A stretch of DNA of 64,000 nucleotides from Nageia nagi (lineage: Eukaryota; Pinophyta): contig JBITNC010000001.1 in the NCBI GenBank assembly GCA_050084985.1, positions 86,242,001-86,306,000 on the forward strand, written 5' to 3'. The first letter of the stretch is position 1. Every line of letters begins with the position of its first letter. The position numbers were made by a program, and so were the translations under genes. The notes beneath the pieces are model-generated. The model was given only the letters and a program-made list of their open reading frames with translations. It had not been told where the DNA came from and searched no databases. Below, in pieces: positions 1-11,795 of the stretch.

Positions 1-276
1 ATATGGCAATTAAGATATCAAACTTCACATATAAAGAAGCAATTCAAACTATACTGAAGTATCACAAGGGGTAAGATGTTAAGGTCTTTTATCTTAGCTG
101 CACCAGAAAAGAAGAACATTCTTGGGGAAACCAAACCAAAGGGGGTAGAGAAGGGGCCTGCATTAGAAGATCATGTTGCTGAGTAACGAGTTCAAAGTTC
201 TCAAAATTTTCTTATACTATTCTTCTTTATACATGTAACTTGATGTATCTCATTACACCTCTAAAGAGGAGCAAAA
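1..276 (+). mobile_element. 3' end of a Tat-type Ty3/gypsy element with polypurine tract
   Basis: This is the last internal stretch of a plus-strand retroelement, cut by the window edge. It aligns by eye with the reverse complement of the corresponding part of Tat-1 (about 16949-17120): both have an ACCAA.CCAAA block, then GAGTTCAA, then CTCAAAA, then an ACACCTC-AAAGAGG-AAAA purine run directly before the LTR. The polypurine tract lies at about 260-276. A short frame ending near 186 (reading ...LGETKPKGVEKGP...) matches the position of a short peptide ending at the same place in Tat-1 and Tat-2. The rest of the element lies outside the window. Confidence 0.65.
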
Positions 277-400
277 TGTAGACACCTAAAAATGAATTCT
301 TATTGATAAGAATTCATTTTTATAGCATCAAGAGATATATGTTATATTTATTTAAAAGAAAATTTTAAGTTATTTGATGTTTTTTCAATATGGATAAAAA
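277..400 (+). mobile_element. start of 3' LTR of the plus-strand Tat-type element
   Basis: The LTR begins TGTAGACACC directly after the polypurine tract and matches the U3 ends of Tat-1 and Tat-2. Directly inside the end is a perfect palindrome: arms 288-302 and 307-321, 15 bp each, around TTGA. The motif TATAGCATCAA follows, as in Tat-1. Beyond about 350 the sequence diverges from the other LTRs, so the far end and any target duplication could not be placed. The related LTRs here are 637-649 bp long. Confidence 0.6.
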
Positions 401-1440
401 GTTAAATGAGGTTTTCAAAAAAAAGGGCCCCAAAACCTGTATTTACAAAATATTTCAGATATTCAACAATAGTAACATGTGCTTCCTATAACTAACAACT
501 AAGTGTTGCCATACTTGCCACAACATAAACTACAAGAAATTGAATAAATATAAAACTAATGTAAAGATCCTAAATTTTAGACTACTACCATCTCTGTATC
601 TTAAGAATAGGTTTCCAAAATATGTATATGTTAGTCTTCATAAAATATTATAGGTGATTTCGGGAAAAATCTTCCCTAAAAATTGTCCAAAGTGCCTTGC
701 TTCCCATCAACCATATTTTGACTTATTTCTTTATTTCTCTACTCTCCTACACTTGATCTTCCTCGATGTTTTGAATCCTTTTTGACCTTCTTATGCGTGC
801 TACGGGTTTCTATCTATCTATTGAAATGAGATTCCTTTGCTACGATTTCCTCATGTTGTATTGTATTTATATTCTTCTTATTTTTATATGTCACCTACAA
901 CCATTCATCCTCTTGTGGGTTGGAATCATGGGGCTCTTGAGGATGGGTTGTTCTTTTAGGGGTAGCTACTGGATTTCCTTTGAGCTCATTTTCACTTTCT
1001 AACTCTTTAGCTTCACCTTCCTCTCCCATTTGGATTTCCATATACTCAACCACTCTGTTTACCACTTTAGTATTCTGCTTTGCATACTAGACTGTATTAT
1101 TCATGGCCAATCTTGTCAGGAAAGAATGTAGGATATGTCCAACCTGATTACAGATTGAGCATACACAATTATTGGCTTCATATCATATTTCTTACTCTAA
1201 TTCTCTGTTGAGTAATTGATTTAGGCAATATCATGTCGAATTCTACCATTACATAGAAGTGGACAACCATGGTTCTGATCTTAAATTATTTGATTTAATG
1301 TATGTAATTTAGATGAAATATAAAATTTATATATACTAATATTTTAGCATAATTGTATAAATTTGAGTTTGAATTATCTAAAAAATAAAATTATGCTGGA
1401 TTTGAATTCCTAAACTCCATAGAATAGAATGGAGTATTTG
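401..1440. other. no gene seen; probably LTR remainder and AT-rich spacer
   Basis: Short open frames here have no motif and no homology that I recognise. The first few hundred bases may be the rest of the LTR that starts at 277. No RNA gene or clear repeat was found. Confidence 0.5.
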
Positions 1441-1983
1441 ACCAAATTTAGAAGGCTTTTCAATGTATCCATTTTGGGGTATACCCTACGATCCTAAGGC
1501 CGCATTACGATGAGGCATTAGTTAAACAATTCACGGTCCTTTCAACCTATCCATTTTGTTCCTGTATTATGATCATTGCAGTCCAGGAGTTTGAATTTCG
1601 AAGAGGTATCTAGTCTTATAATTTGTACTCGCTTTCAACTTGTTCATTTCATTCTTGCTCTACGATCCTTATAGCCTAGGAAAATTGTATTACGATGGGC
1701 ACTCGATGAAATAATTTGTACACCCTTTCGGCGTGTCCGTCATGTGCATATCCTATTATTTTTATCGCCCCTAAACTGTGTCGCATCATGTATCTTGTTA
1801 AACAATTCCCGTACATTCTCAACGCATCCATATTTTGTATACAGGTCTTTCGTGGCACTCATTGCCATATTTTTAAATAGAAATCCATTTAAAAGAGTCT
1901 TTTATGTATGTATAATACCTGTTATAATCTCTCAGTTTGATGCAGGTTTTAAGGATGCTGGGAAAGGCAATTTGATATGGTTA
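1441..1983 (-). pseudogene. decayed pentatricopeptide-repeat (PPR) gene fragment
   Basis: Intact PPR proteins bind organellar RNA through tandem repeats of about 35 residues. Reading the minus strand from about 1983 downward, pieces in different frames match PPR repeat signatures in the expected order: PYQIAFPSILKTCIKL (the usual tFpsiLKACa.L block), then TKYGCVENVRELFNKI (the mYaKcG.ve.ArelFdkm block), then IIGYAHDGHAERVYKLF (the miaGYaq.G...eAl.lF block), then a further partial unit ending near 1441. Stops and at least two frameshifts separate them, and there is no start or continuous frame. A 60-codon open piece at 1676-1858 carries the second and third blocks. This is the only host-type coding sequence recognised in the window. 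The call rests on residue pattern alone. Confidence 0.6.
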
Positions 1984-2589
1984 GAATATTGTTGTTGTTT
2001 ATGGCATTTACAGAGATAGTATCAACACCATTGGAGAAAAGTCATGCCTTTGGTAACTTAAAAACGTCATATTCTATAAGAAATATTTTTATGGGTATGT
2101 TAAACTTCTGCAATCGCAGGAGTTGAATACGCGTTGTAGAGCCTAGCGAATATATATTTTTTGTTGTAAGCAAAATATGCTTTGTGCATTTCAACCATTT
2201 TTTAAGACACGGTTGAGTGAGTGTGATATTCATATATTTTAGCCAAGTTTGTGATGAGATTGTTTGGATGTGAAAACGTGGATAACAAAAGACCATTGCC
2301 TTTAATACTGTTGGAGGTGGAGGTGGTCTTAAGACTATCAGTTTCTACCTCTGTTAGTAGTTGATTTAATCTTATAGCTAATAATCTCTACATCTGATAT
2401 ATATATGGTAGATAATTCAAAATAAATATTAATATATAAATTCATTTTTATTAAAAAAATGCACTAAATATGTTAGAATGCCTATTATTAATATTCAAAG
2501 AAATGTAAGAAAAGAAAATATTGAAGGAACTCTTTTATGAGATAAAAGAGGTATAAATTGATTTGTTATTTGAATAATATTATTAAATA

Positions 2590-2658
<69 letters not shown>

Positions 2659-4689
2659 AAAATATTAAGTATTGTTTATTTAAAAAATTTATTATTTGAT
2701 AGAGAAATGAGTTATTATAGGGATTTTATAAGTCAATAATAAAAGTGGAAATGATATAGTATAGACTCATGCTTTACATGAATTTTATTATAAGAGATTT
2801 GAATAATCTTATTTTAACCCTAGTGAAGCAATTTTATTATTAAATCAAGGTTAGGATATTTCATAAATCTAAATGATAATCTAATTGAGTTGAATGATAT
2901 GGTTATCAATAAACTTAAATTTAATTATTTAATTGTCATGACTTGAGTTATTTAACAAGGTGAATCTTTGAGTAATTAAAGATCACCCAAAGATATTATA
3001 GGTTAAAGTAAATATGAAGGAAATATTTTAAGTTTAGGGATGACTGAAAATATTTTATGTGTTGTGAATAGATATTGGTCATAATTATAAGAAATATTTT
3101 GAATGATAATTACATTACTCAAAATATTTCAATGATGAATAAATCCTTTTGAATTTGATATTAAGAAAGATGTTGGAATCTAAATGTATATGGTTTTAAA
3201 ATTAATACATATATTCTATTGTATCTTGACTACAAATATATTTGAAATGGAGAAGTATAAGAACAAGATTTGTTATAAATAAGTAAACCTAGTTAGCATA
3301 GATAAAGATACTAGACTATAGGTTATTTTTAACAAATAAGAATATCTTAATCCTTAAAATGAGTAATTATTTATTAAATATGTGAATTGTTAAGGTTGAA
3401 TATTGCTATCTATTTATGAATCTTTGAGGGGATGATAGTAATAATTTAATTTGATATTAATGTGTTAGTTATTCTTTTGCCTTGATGTAATAGTAAAATG
3501 AGTGACTTAGATGGAAAGAATATAATGAGTTTTGATTGATTGGAAGTATTTTTTAAATGATATATAATTAAAAGTGGTATTTTCAAGAAAGGATAAGGAA
3601 TATTCATTGGCATAGAGTAGTATGCTAATGAAGTTGGGTCCAAGTTTTGATTAATGATTATCAAATTTCATAATTTAATTTGAATCTAAGGATTAGGATC
3701 TATGTGATTCATGTTTTATGTTTGATATCATGTGATACTAGTTATTTATTTCATAATATTTTATTTATATGAACAAGGATGCATCATTGATGAAGAGTTC
3801 ATAAATTGATTAGGATGTTTCCATAATTGTTTAATATTTTCTGTGATGCATAAGTGTTGTGTAGGAACATTTATGAAGTGTTGCATATTTTGATTTGATA
3901 ATGATAAAATTTGCTATGATGTCCTAGAAAACAAGGGATAAGCAGTCTTCTTAGCATGGGAAAGTTGCTAATGGAAGATAGTCCTCTTTTTTGGATATTG
4001 ATGATACATGAATCTAAGGGTCGAGTAGGATCTTGATTCATGGCATGAATGGACTTATGTAGTTTGTTAACATTTTTATTGATTGAGAATCATGTTTTTT
4101 ATATACTTGGTTGTAGTTTTATGAGATGTTCCCTATGTTTAGAAAATGTTATTCTGATGCATAAATGTTGTTTATGCTTTGAATGTTACTTGCATTGGAT
4201 TTAAGATGGGTTTCTTGTCAACTCTTGTGAATGTATGAAAATGCATTAAAATATTTAGTTATGCATCTCATTTGAAGAGTTGATTCTGATCCTAAAAAGC
4301 ATGCTTATCTTGGATATAGTTAGTAGTTTGAGAATGGTAAGAGAAAGTTCAAGGATGGTGAAGAACATGGAGGCTTAATATGAGAAATGTAATTTGTATT
4401 AGGAAGTATGTATTTATTTACTAAGTTGTAAATTGAAATGATTCATACATACATTGGATGAAAGTAGATATACTTTTATATTCAAATATATATCAAATTT
4501 TGTATTAGAAATATGCATTCCTTGATTGTGTTTTAAAGGAATATGTTGTTATGTTTAATAATTATCTCAAAAAGGTCATTACCTTTGTATTTGTATGAAT
4601 GTTAAACATTGAGAAAATGTAAAGTTTTACAATGGATTTAGAAATGAATGAATTGGTTAATGTTGTTGTTGTTCGAGTTTGAACATTCA
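1984..4689. other. AT-rich stretch without recognisable genes
   Basis: It contains the TA microsatellite at 2593-2654 and otherwise unclassified AT-rich DNA. The upper part may be the body of the minus-strand element whose 5' end lies at 4690-5817, but I could not match it to the internal part of the 38435-43496 element. Confidence 0.4.
2593..2654. repeat. (TA)n microsatellite
   Basis: About 31 uninterrupted TA units flanked by AT-rich sequence. Confidence 0.95.
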
Positions 4690-5817
4690 ATATTTTTTTT
4701 TAAACAAAAAATCTAGTGTGAAATTTGGGATCTATTTTGTGGTAGGAAGTAGGACATTTCACTAGAACTTTCGAATCTCAAGAAAATAACCTTTAAAATT
4801 CAATTTTTTATGCAAAAATATTTTATTTATTTATTTTTAAAAATCTTGACAAAAATACATGGAATAAGCCCAAATTAATGTCAAAAAGTTACCTACTATG
4901 ATGACCTATGGTGTTGATGCATTTTTATCATGAAACAAGTCACCATATAGTTATAAAATAATTTTTACTTTTTATTTTTGGATGTGATGTTTTTTTGCAA
5001 AAATTATCTTAAAATTGATCAAAATATGCAAATCTAGACCTAAAAAATTCATAAAAAATTCCTAATTATATTATCTATGATTTGAACAAATTTTTCTAAT
5101 GTTAGATCTCACCAATTTGATCAAGATTGCCTCTTAAATTTAGGTTTTTCTTATGTGGAATTTAGGTGTGCACCTGATATGTGAAGCAAGAAATACACAA
5201 AGATATGGCTTGATTATGTGGAGGATTAGATCAAATTCAAGATGAAGTTGTAAAGATATGCAAATAACTTATATTAATGCTTAACATCCTCCAAATTTGT
5301 AGCCTTTGATTGCAAAGAAGCATGGTACAAACAACATGTGAATAGTTCAGGGTTATGACAACATCTTATAACTTGCATAATTATGATGCACATAAAATAT
5401 AGTAAGTAGATAAAACTCATAGCATAACAAATTCTTAAATAGGTGGTATCTAAAGACATTGTGAATGTAGTAGTTGATGTATAGACAACCACCTATCAAA
5501 GAGATTCGATAGGGGTTATTATGTTATGCACCTCCTCTTTACTTGTAAGGATAAAAGGAAGAGTGAGAGTTGAATTTGGAATAATAATAATCATTTCAAT
5601 AGAATTATATAATAACATGCAATATTAATGATATTCTCAAGACAATTCTAGATATAAAAATGATTAAGAGATATTAACCTTGATTAGGATATGTTTAGCA
5701 TTTAATTAACATATTAGTCTTGATACTATAGATATTTTCATGATTTAAATAATATATGACTTAGATACTTATAGTATGATTTATTAATAAATAATAAATC
5801 ATTTTTAAGAGTCTACA
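4690..5817 (-). mobile_element. truncated 5' end (leader plus LTR) of an LTR element related to 38435-43496
   Basis: 4750-5140 aligns with the leader of the non-autonomous element (42190-42590); shared landmarks include CTACTATGATGACCTATGG and ATGAAACAAGTCACC. 5190-5817 aligns with the U3 side of that element's LTRs (38560-39169 and 42890-43496), ending in GTCTACA at 5817. The join between leader and LTR lacks about 290 bp present in the complete element, covering the primer site and the far part of the LTR. The U3-end hairpin is intact (arms 5776-5785 and 5793-5802), but the TATA-like CTTTTATA seen in the two complete LTRs is changed. No partner LTR was found. Confidence 0.7.
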
Positions 5818-5820
5818 ACA

Positions 5821-8010
5821 TTTTATACTAGAAGTGACACTGAGAGGGGGGGCTGAATTAGTGTCTAAATATAAAAACTAATATTCGTTACTTTTAAAAA
5901 TAAACTAATGAAACCAAAAATATCATCCACATCAAGAAAACATCACATACAAAAGTATGTAACAAGGTTCACCAATTTGGCTACATCCTCAAAAATGACT
6001 ATTTGGATCTATGGTCCAAATCTAGCTTGTGAAAAGTACCCACTTTACAATTTTGATAGCACTAACTATCAAGATCAACTACAACTAACCCTCTTCTCTG
6101 TAGCACCCACTATAAGGAGCTTCAACCCTAATACCAAGCACTAACTTGGACTTCAAAATGAATAAAAAGTATGACATATAAAAATGCCCTCACTAATAAC
6201 AGAACCATGTATGGTTCTTGGATCTCTTCAAATTTCTATTATTATATTTCTTTGCTAAATATTTCTCTCTTCTTCATTTTGAAACTTCTCTATTATACAT
6301 TACACAAACCCCCTTTTTTGTACCTCAACACTATTTAAACATCTTCTCCAAATATTCAATAGTTTAGAATACTCACACATACTCTTCACACTTTTTTATT
6401 GGTAGGATCAATGTGTATACACCATTAGTTACAAAAGAGAAAACAATTCTTTAATTTTCTAGGTAGTTTTTTCTTTGCTCAATTGTAACTACCAAGAAAC
6501 ACAATAGTTACATATTTTGTTCATGATGGTTGTTCTTTCTTTTAGAAAAAATGTTATATTTATTCTTTCTTAAATATTCAAATAAAAATAGAAAAAACAA
6601 ACTCTAATTATATCTATTTGATCATTTAAATACCCATAAAGATATGAAGCATTTTGTCAAACACATCATAGTTCAAAAATTGAAAATACTGAAAAAATTA
6701 TTGAAAAGTGCTTTGTAGCCATTTTGTAACATTCATCATTTATTCCTAAGATCTCCAATGATGTATAAACTATATTTGATACAAATTTTAGCTCTTTACT
6801 CTTCAGGAATTTCTCCCAACATTGTTGCAAAGTTTGCCTTTGACACATAATTTGTACTATATTTTTCAACAACCAAAAAGTGTGAAACTATCATTTTTCA
6901 AGCCCTATAACTTCCATGTTTACTTATCCATATAATATTAAATTTAGATCATGTGTTCTCCCTAATATGAAGTACCATTAGTCCAAATTTAGTATCTTAA
7001 GTCACTTTGGATCATTCTCAGTAGATTCGCCAATATTACCCTTAACAAAAATTTGTACATATTAACAACTCTAGAAATGACTAAACTATGAACATTCAAT
7101 GAGCTCTAAAAAGTATTCTTCATAATGATGATTGAGGTTTACAATAATGACATAGCTTCAAAATAATGACAAATTATGATGATTGAGCTCTAGAATAATG
7201 ATGTAGCTTCAAAAACTAGCTCTAAAACTAATGATCCAAAAAAGATAGAACTCTAAAATGATGTGAGAGCTCAAGAAATAAGCTCCAAAAATTGTTTTGC
7301 TTTTCAAAAATACTCCAACCACTATGATAGCTCCAAAAATAGCTTCAAAAACTTTATTGCTTTTTAAAATGACTCCAAATAACCTACCAAGACTCCCAAA
7401 CTATAATAGCTCTAGAAATAGCTCCAAAAACTTTATTGCTTTTCAAAATGACTCCAACAATGTGCCATTATCAACTAAGTTTGTTGAAAATAATGAAAAC
7501 ACTTTGCTCAACATATTTATCAACAATATCACTCAATACAACAATTGTCCAGACACCTTAGAGAATATGTGAATTTTAGGTGTCTACACAAAGCAAAGTG
7601 GGCCATGTAATATTTAGATATTATCTAATTATTTTAGCATAGATTGAAAGAATATCTTCTCAAGCATACACTAATTTAAGTTTTTAGATGAATAATTTAT
7701 CTATAAGGGTGAGGGGCCCTTTCAAAACCCTTCTCTTTATAACCAATAAAAAATATCAAATATTTTAACTTCTTTTATATATAATGTCCGTAACATTTAA
7801 ACCACATAATTAATAATACATTTATGTGTACCATTATGATAGTTTCAAAAATAGCTCTAGAAACTTTATTGCTTTTTATAATGACTCTAAACAACCTGCC
7901 ATTGTCAACTGAGTTTCAACTTAGTGTGTTGATAATAATGATAACACTTTTCTCAACACCTTGCTCAATAATCTTTACCTTTGGAATTGTTGGTAACACA
8001 TGAAAATACA
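5821..8010 (-). repeat. 3' LTR of the outer copia element
   Basis: 5821-7833 aligns along its length with 26555-28590. Landmarks include TACTAGAAGTGA near the end, ACCAATTTGGCTACATCC, and GGTGAGGGGCCCTTTCAAAA near 7710 and 28465. On the upper side it continues past the end of the 5' copy with 7834-7985, which repeats an LTR segment also present near 7405-7530. A purine run lies at about 8023-8039 on the minus strand (CAAAGGGGAAGAAAA), as expected for a polypurine tract, so I place the border near 8010. The part at 7070-7450 is rich in degenerate AGCTCCAAAA and AGCTCTAGAATAATGA units. Confidence 0.7.
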
Positions 8011-8159
8011 TTGATAAAAAAAAATTTTCTTCCCCTTTGAAAATAATGAAAAAGGATCATTGTAGACTCCCCCTAAGTCTATACACAACATTCTTAGATA
8101 AACATTAATACTATTAACAAAAATCATAATCAAGAGCAAAAATAGGAAATAGTAAAAAT

Positions 8160-10217
8160 GGCTCCCCTTGAGAATGTGGCCCTGCTCTAATGAGCTAATG
8201 TTTGGGAAGTGTTAACAATTTTAACTTTTTTCTTAAGTATTCAAAATTATATTTTGGTAGTGGTTTTATGAATATATCAATAACTTGTTCTGAAGTAGGC
8301 ACAAACTCCATTTTGACTTCTCCTTCATACAATTTTTCTCTCAAAAAAATGATATCTTATTGCAATGTGCTTAGTTCTTGAGTGCATAATTGAATTTTTA
8401 GAAACATTTATTATTTAATTATTATAAAAAATAAAAGGAATATGATTAGTACAAATTATTCCAAGATCTTTCAAAATTTATTTCATCCACAATACCTATG
8501 TACAATAAGATGTTATTGAAATATATTCTTCCTCTGGTGTAGATAAGAATATTGAATTTTATTTTTTGTTATGCATAACACTAGATTGTCTCCAAGATAA
8601 AATGCACCTCCACTAGTGCTCTTTCTATCATCCATATAACCTACCAAGTATACATCTAAATAAGCAAATAAAGTGAATTCCATACCTTTGAGATACCACA
8701 TACCAAACTCATAGTTCCTTTTAGGTATCTAAAGATCCTCTTCAAAGCTTGCATATGTACCTCCTTTGAATCAACTTCAAATCTAACAATCATACAAATA
8801 ACTTGCAATATATCTATTTTAGTATCATTCAAATATAATAAAATACCACTCATGGACCTATACATGGTATGATCATTACTTGGTGAATTTCCCATTTTAC
8901 TTAGTTTGCAACTAGTTATCATAGGGGTACTAACAGGTTTACTATCCTCCATGTTGAATTTCTTTAACATATCCTTAACATACTTGATTTGTAAGATAAA
9001 TATACCTTTTTATTATTGATTAACTTGTAAACTAAGAAAATATGCAAGCTCACTAATCATGGACATTTGAAACTCCTTCAGTTTGTTTGCAAAATCATTA
9101 CAATGGTCAACCTTATTGCTGCCAAAAATAATATCATCAACATAAATAATAACTATTATCATACTCCCATTTTTATTTTTCACATACAAGTTACTACCAA
9201 CTATTCCCTATTTAAATCTTTATTCTAGAAGATATTTATTCAGTCTACCATACCAATCTCTTAGAGATTATTTCAATCCATACAATGCCTTTTTTATTTT
9301 ACATACTATGTTAGGATCATTTCCAAACTAAAATCCATCTTATTGTTGAATGTAAACCTCTTTTTCTAGAATTCCATTAAAAAATGTAGCCTTGACATCC
9401 ATTTGAAAAACTTCAAATTTTTGTATGCAGCCAAAGCAAGGAACATTTTAATGGTTTCAAGTCTAGTTATCAGTGCAAAAGTCTCATAAAATCAATATCT
9501 TCTACTTGAGCATAACTTTTAAATACTAATCTTGCTTTATTTCTAATAATATTTCCTTATTTATTCAACTTATTTCTAAAAACCCACTTGGTACCTATTA
9601 CATTCTTATTGGTTGGTCTTGTAACAAGCTCCCATATTTTGTCCTTTTCAATTTGATTGAGCTCCTCTTTCATAAATTCTATCCAATGTTTATCCTTTCA
9701 AGCTTCCACCGCACTTTTTGGTTCAATGTTAGATAACAATAAATAATTGATATACTCTTAAGATTGAACAATCATTCTTCTATTTTGAACACAACTTATG
9801 GATCACCAATTATTTGTGCTTTTGGATGATTTAACTAAATATACCTTTTAGGAGATTTTGGAATGGATGGCTACAATTATTTTTCTTCTTATTGCACTTT
9901 CTTTTCACCTTCAACAAATTCATCATAAGTAGGATGTTATTCTCAAATTGTAGTAACTAGTTCAGCCCCTTCATCAACTCTTACATTAACACTATCTACA
10001 ACCTTTTTAAGCCTTTTATAATAACATTGATACCTTACTCTTGGAAGAATAACCACAAAATATTCCTTCATCTTCTATATCATCAAATTTGCCAAGATTT
10101 CTTATTACCAAAGATCTTAAAGTATCTTATTGTGGCTTTTCTACCAAACCATAGTTCATATGGTGTGTTATCTTCATGTGGTCTAATAATACACCTATTA
10201 TGAATATGGATAGTATT
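8160..10217 (-). pseudogene. copia reverse transcriptase-RNase H remnant of the outer element
   Basis: This is the C-terminal half of a copia pol, which copies element RNA into DNA. From high to low coordinates it contains the region after the integrase core (YGLVEKPQ), the RT with an intact YVDD box at 9133-9144, a connection segment (MLKKFNMEDSKPVSTPM near 8960), the RNase H motif GYMDDRKSTSGGAFYLGD near 8600, and a C-terminus (PLPKYNFEYLRKKLKLL) near 8190-8240. The longest open pieces are only 62 and 104 codons, and stops and frameshifts separate them. At 10217 it is cut by the inner copia insertion and continues at 15617 with the integrase. Confidence 0.8.
10213..10217 (+). repeat. target-site duplication GTATT, left copy
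   Basis: Directly precedes the 5' LTR and matches 15612-15616. Confidence 0.85.
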
Positions 10218-10726
10218 TGAAGACTTTTAAGACCTCAAGACAACTTGACATGATCAAATTTTGCCTTAATCTGAGCTCAAGTCATTTTTTCTTGCTCTCT
10301 ATTTGAGAACCAGTTATCTTTAGATCAGCTAGCATAACTGACCGATCAGCTACCTGTAACTGGCCAACCAGCTAGAATAAGTGAACCGACCACTCGGCTA
10401 AGCAGTCGACCTGTCGGCTAGTTCTATTTTCTGTGTACATCATTTTTCCTTCCTGTGGCTTTCTAGTTCATGTTCTTGGTGTTTTAGCTTCTAGATTGAA
10501 GGGTAAAGGTTGCCTACGGCCTCTATAAATGTTTGTAATGTATTTTGCAGTATCATCGAAGTGTGTGGAGTTGTATTGGAGTTGTAGCTTGCATTCTCAA
10601 TAATCAATTTGGTGTTGGATTCAATTTCAGTTCTCCATTATTGTTGAGTTGTGCAATTTCATTTTTCTAAGTTGTATTTTGAATTGTTAGGCAATTCATT
10701 TTTTTTGTTATAGTTAAAGAACTTCA
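10218..10726 (+). repeat. 5' LTR of the inner copia element
   Basis: 509 bp, starting TGAAGACTTT and ending AAAGAACTTCA. It aligns with 15052-15611 except for about 50-60 bp of extra sequence in the 3' copy. A TATA-like TATAAAT at 10524-10530 follows GGCCTC and is the likely promoter. The first half contains several short CAGCTA/GGCTAG motifs (about 10325-10420). Confidence 0.93.
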
Positions 10727-10728
10727 TT

Positions 10729-10740
10729 TGGTATCGGAGC
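10729..10740 (+). other. primer-binding site (initiator Met tRNA type)
   Basis: TGGTATCGGAGC lies 2 bp after the 5' LTR. It differs by one base from the usual TGGTATCAGAGC, which pairs with the 3' end of plant initiator tRNA-Met. Confidence 0.88.
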
Positions 10741-10775
10741 AAGGTTGGATCAATTTGGGTTCAAGAAGTGAAGAC

Positions 10776-11795
10776 ATGGCAAGCAATTCCAACTCAATCA
10801 TCATTCCAGAGTTTGATGGAGCAGACTATGAATATTGGAGTGTTCAAATGAAGACTCTACTAATTAGTAAAGGATATTGGGACATTATAGTGGCTGGCTA
10901 CACTGAATCGGCAAATTGGAGTGCATTGAGTGCGGATGCAAAGAAGGAAGCAAAGGAGAATGAGAGACAAAACTCCATGGCTATATCCTTCATACAAGCA
11001 ACCTTGGACAAGAGCATCTTCCCATGAATCTTAGCATGTGTCTCAACCCAAGAAGCATGGGCAGTCTTGAGAGAAGGCTATCAAGGGAGCCTCAAGGTGA
11101 AGGAAGTAAAACTCCAAACATTGAGAAGAGAGTTTGAAAATATGAAGTAAGAGGAGAAGGAGACTGCTGGAGATTATTGTGTGAGAGTGAAAGCCATAGT
11201 CAATAAGATGGCCACTCTTGGAGAGAAGATTGAAAAGGAGGTTGTCATCAAGAAGGTTTTGAGAATCTTAACCAAAAAATTTGACCATGCTGCACTCATA
11301 ATTGAAGAAACAAAATATCTCTCATCCTTGGAAATTGACAATTTGATTGGCTCTCTCACATCTCATGAAGAGAGGATGACAAAGAGGACAAAGGTTGGAA
11401 CAAGCAATAGTGATGAGCAAGCATTCTCTATCAAAGAGAATGAAGGAAAAGGAAGAGGACAAGGGAGAGGTGCAAGAGAAAGAGGAGGCAGAACAAGAAG
11501 AGGAGGAAGAAGAGGTTCATTTGGAAGAGGTAGAGGAAGAGAGCAGAATTATGAGAGTGAACCAGCTTCATCATCAAGGGGGAGACACTCTGGAAGAGGA
11601 ATCGGTAGAGGTAAGGATAAGAGGAATATGCAATGTTTTTATTGTAATAAATTTGGCCATTTTGAGTATGAATGTAGATCAAAACAAGCAAATGAAGGGA
11701 AGGATGCAAACTATGGAGAAGAAGAACATGGTTATGGTGAAGAACAATTGTTCTTATCAATGATGGATTGTGAAAAACTTGGAGAAGAGACTTGA
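10776..11795 (+). pseudogene. copia gag (nucleocapsid) of the inner element
   Basis: Gag coats the element RNA in cytoplasmic particles. The frame from ATG 10776 starts MASNSNSIIIPEFDGADYEY, the usual N-terminal block, followed by helical gag sequence (EAWAVLREGYQGSLKVKEVK; then DNLIGSLTSHEERM). Next comes a very Arg/Gly-rich stretch (about residues 225-290) and one CCHC zinc knuckle, CFYCNKFGHFEYEC (about 11633-11674). In-frame stops are TGA 11025, TAA 11148 and TGA 11793; the last replaces the Trp that normally precedes the protease motif LLDSG. The start was chosen because it opens the conserved block right after the leader. The same frame runs on into the protease. Confidence 0.88.
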
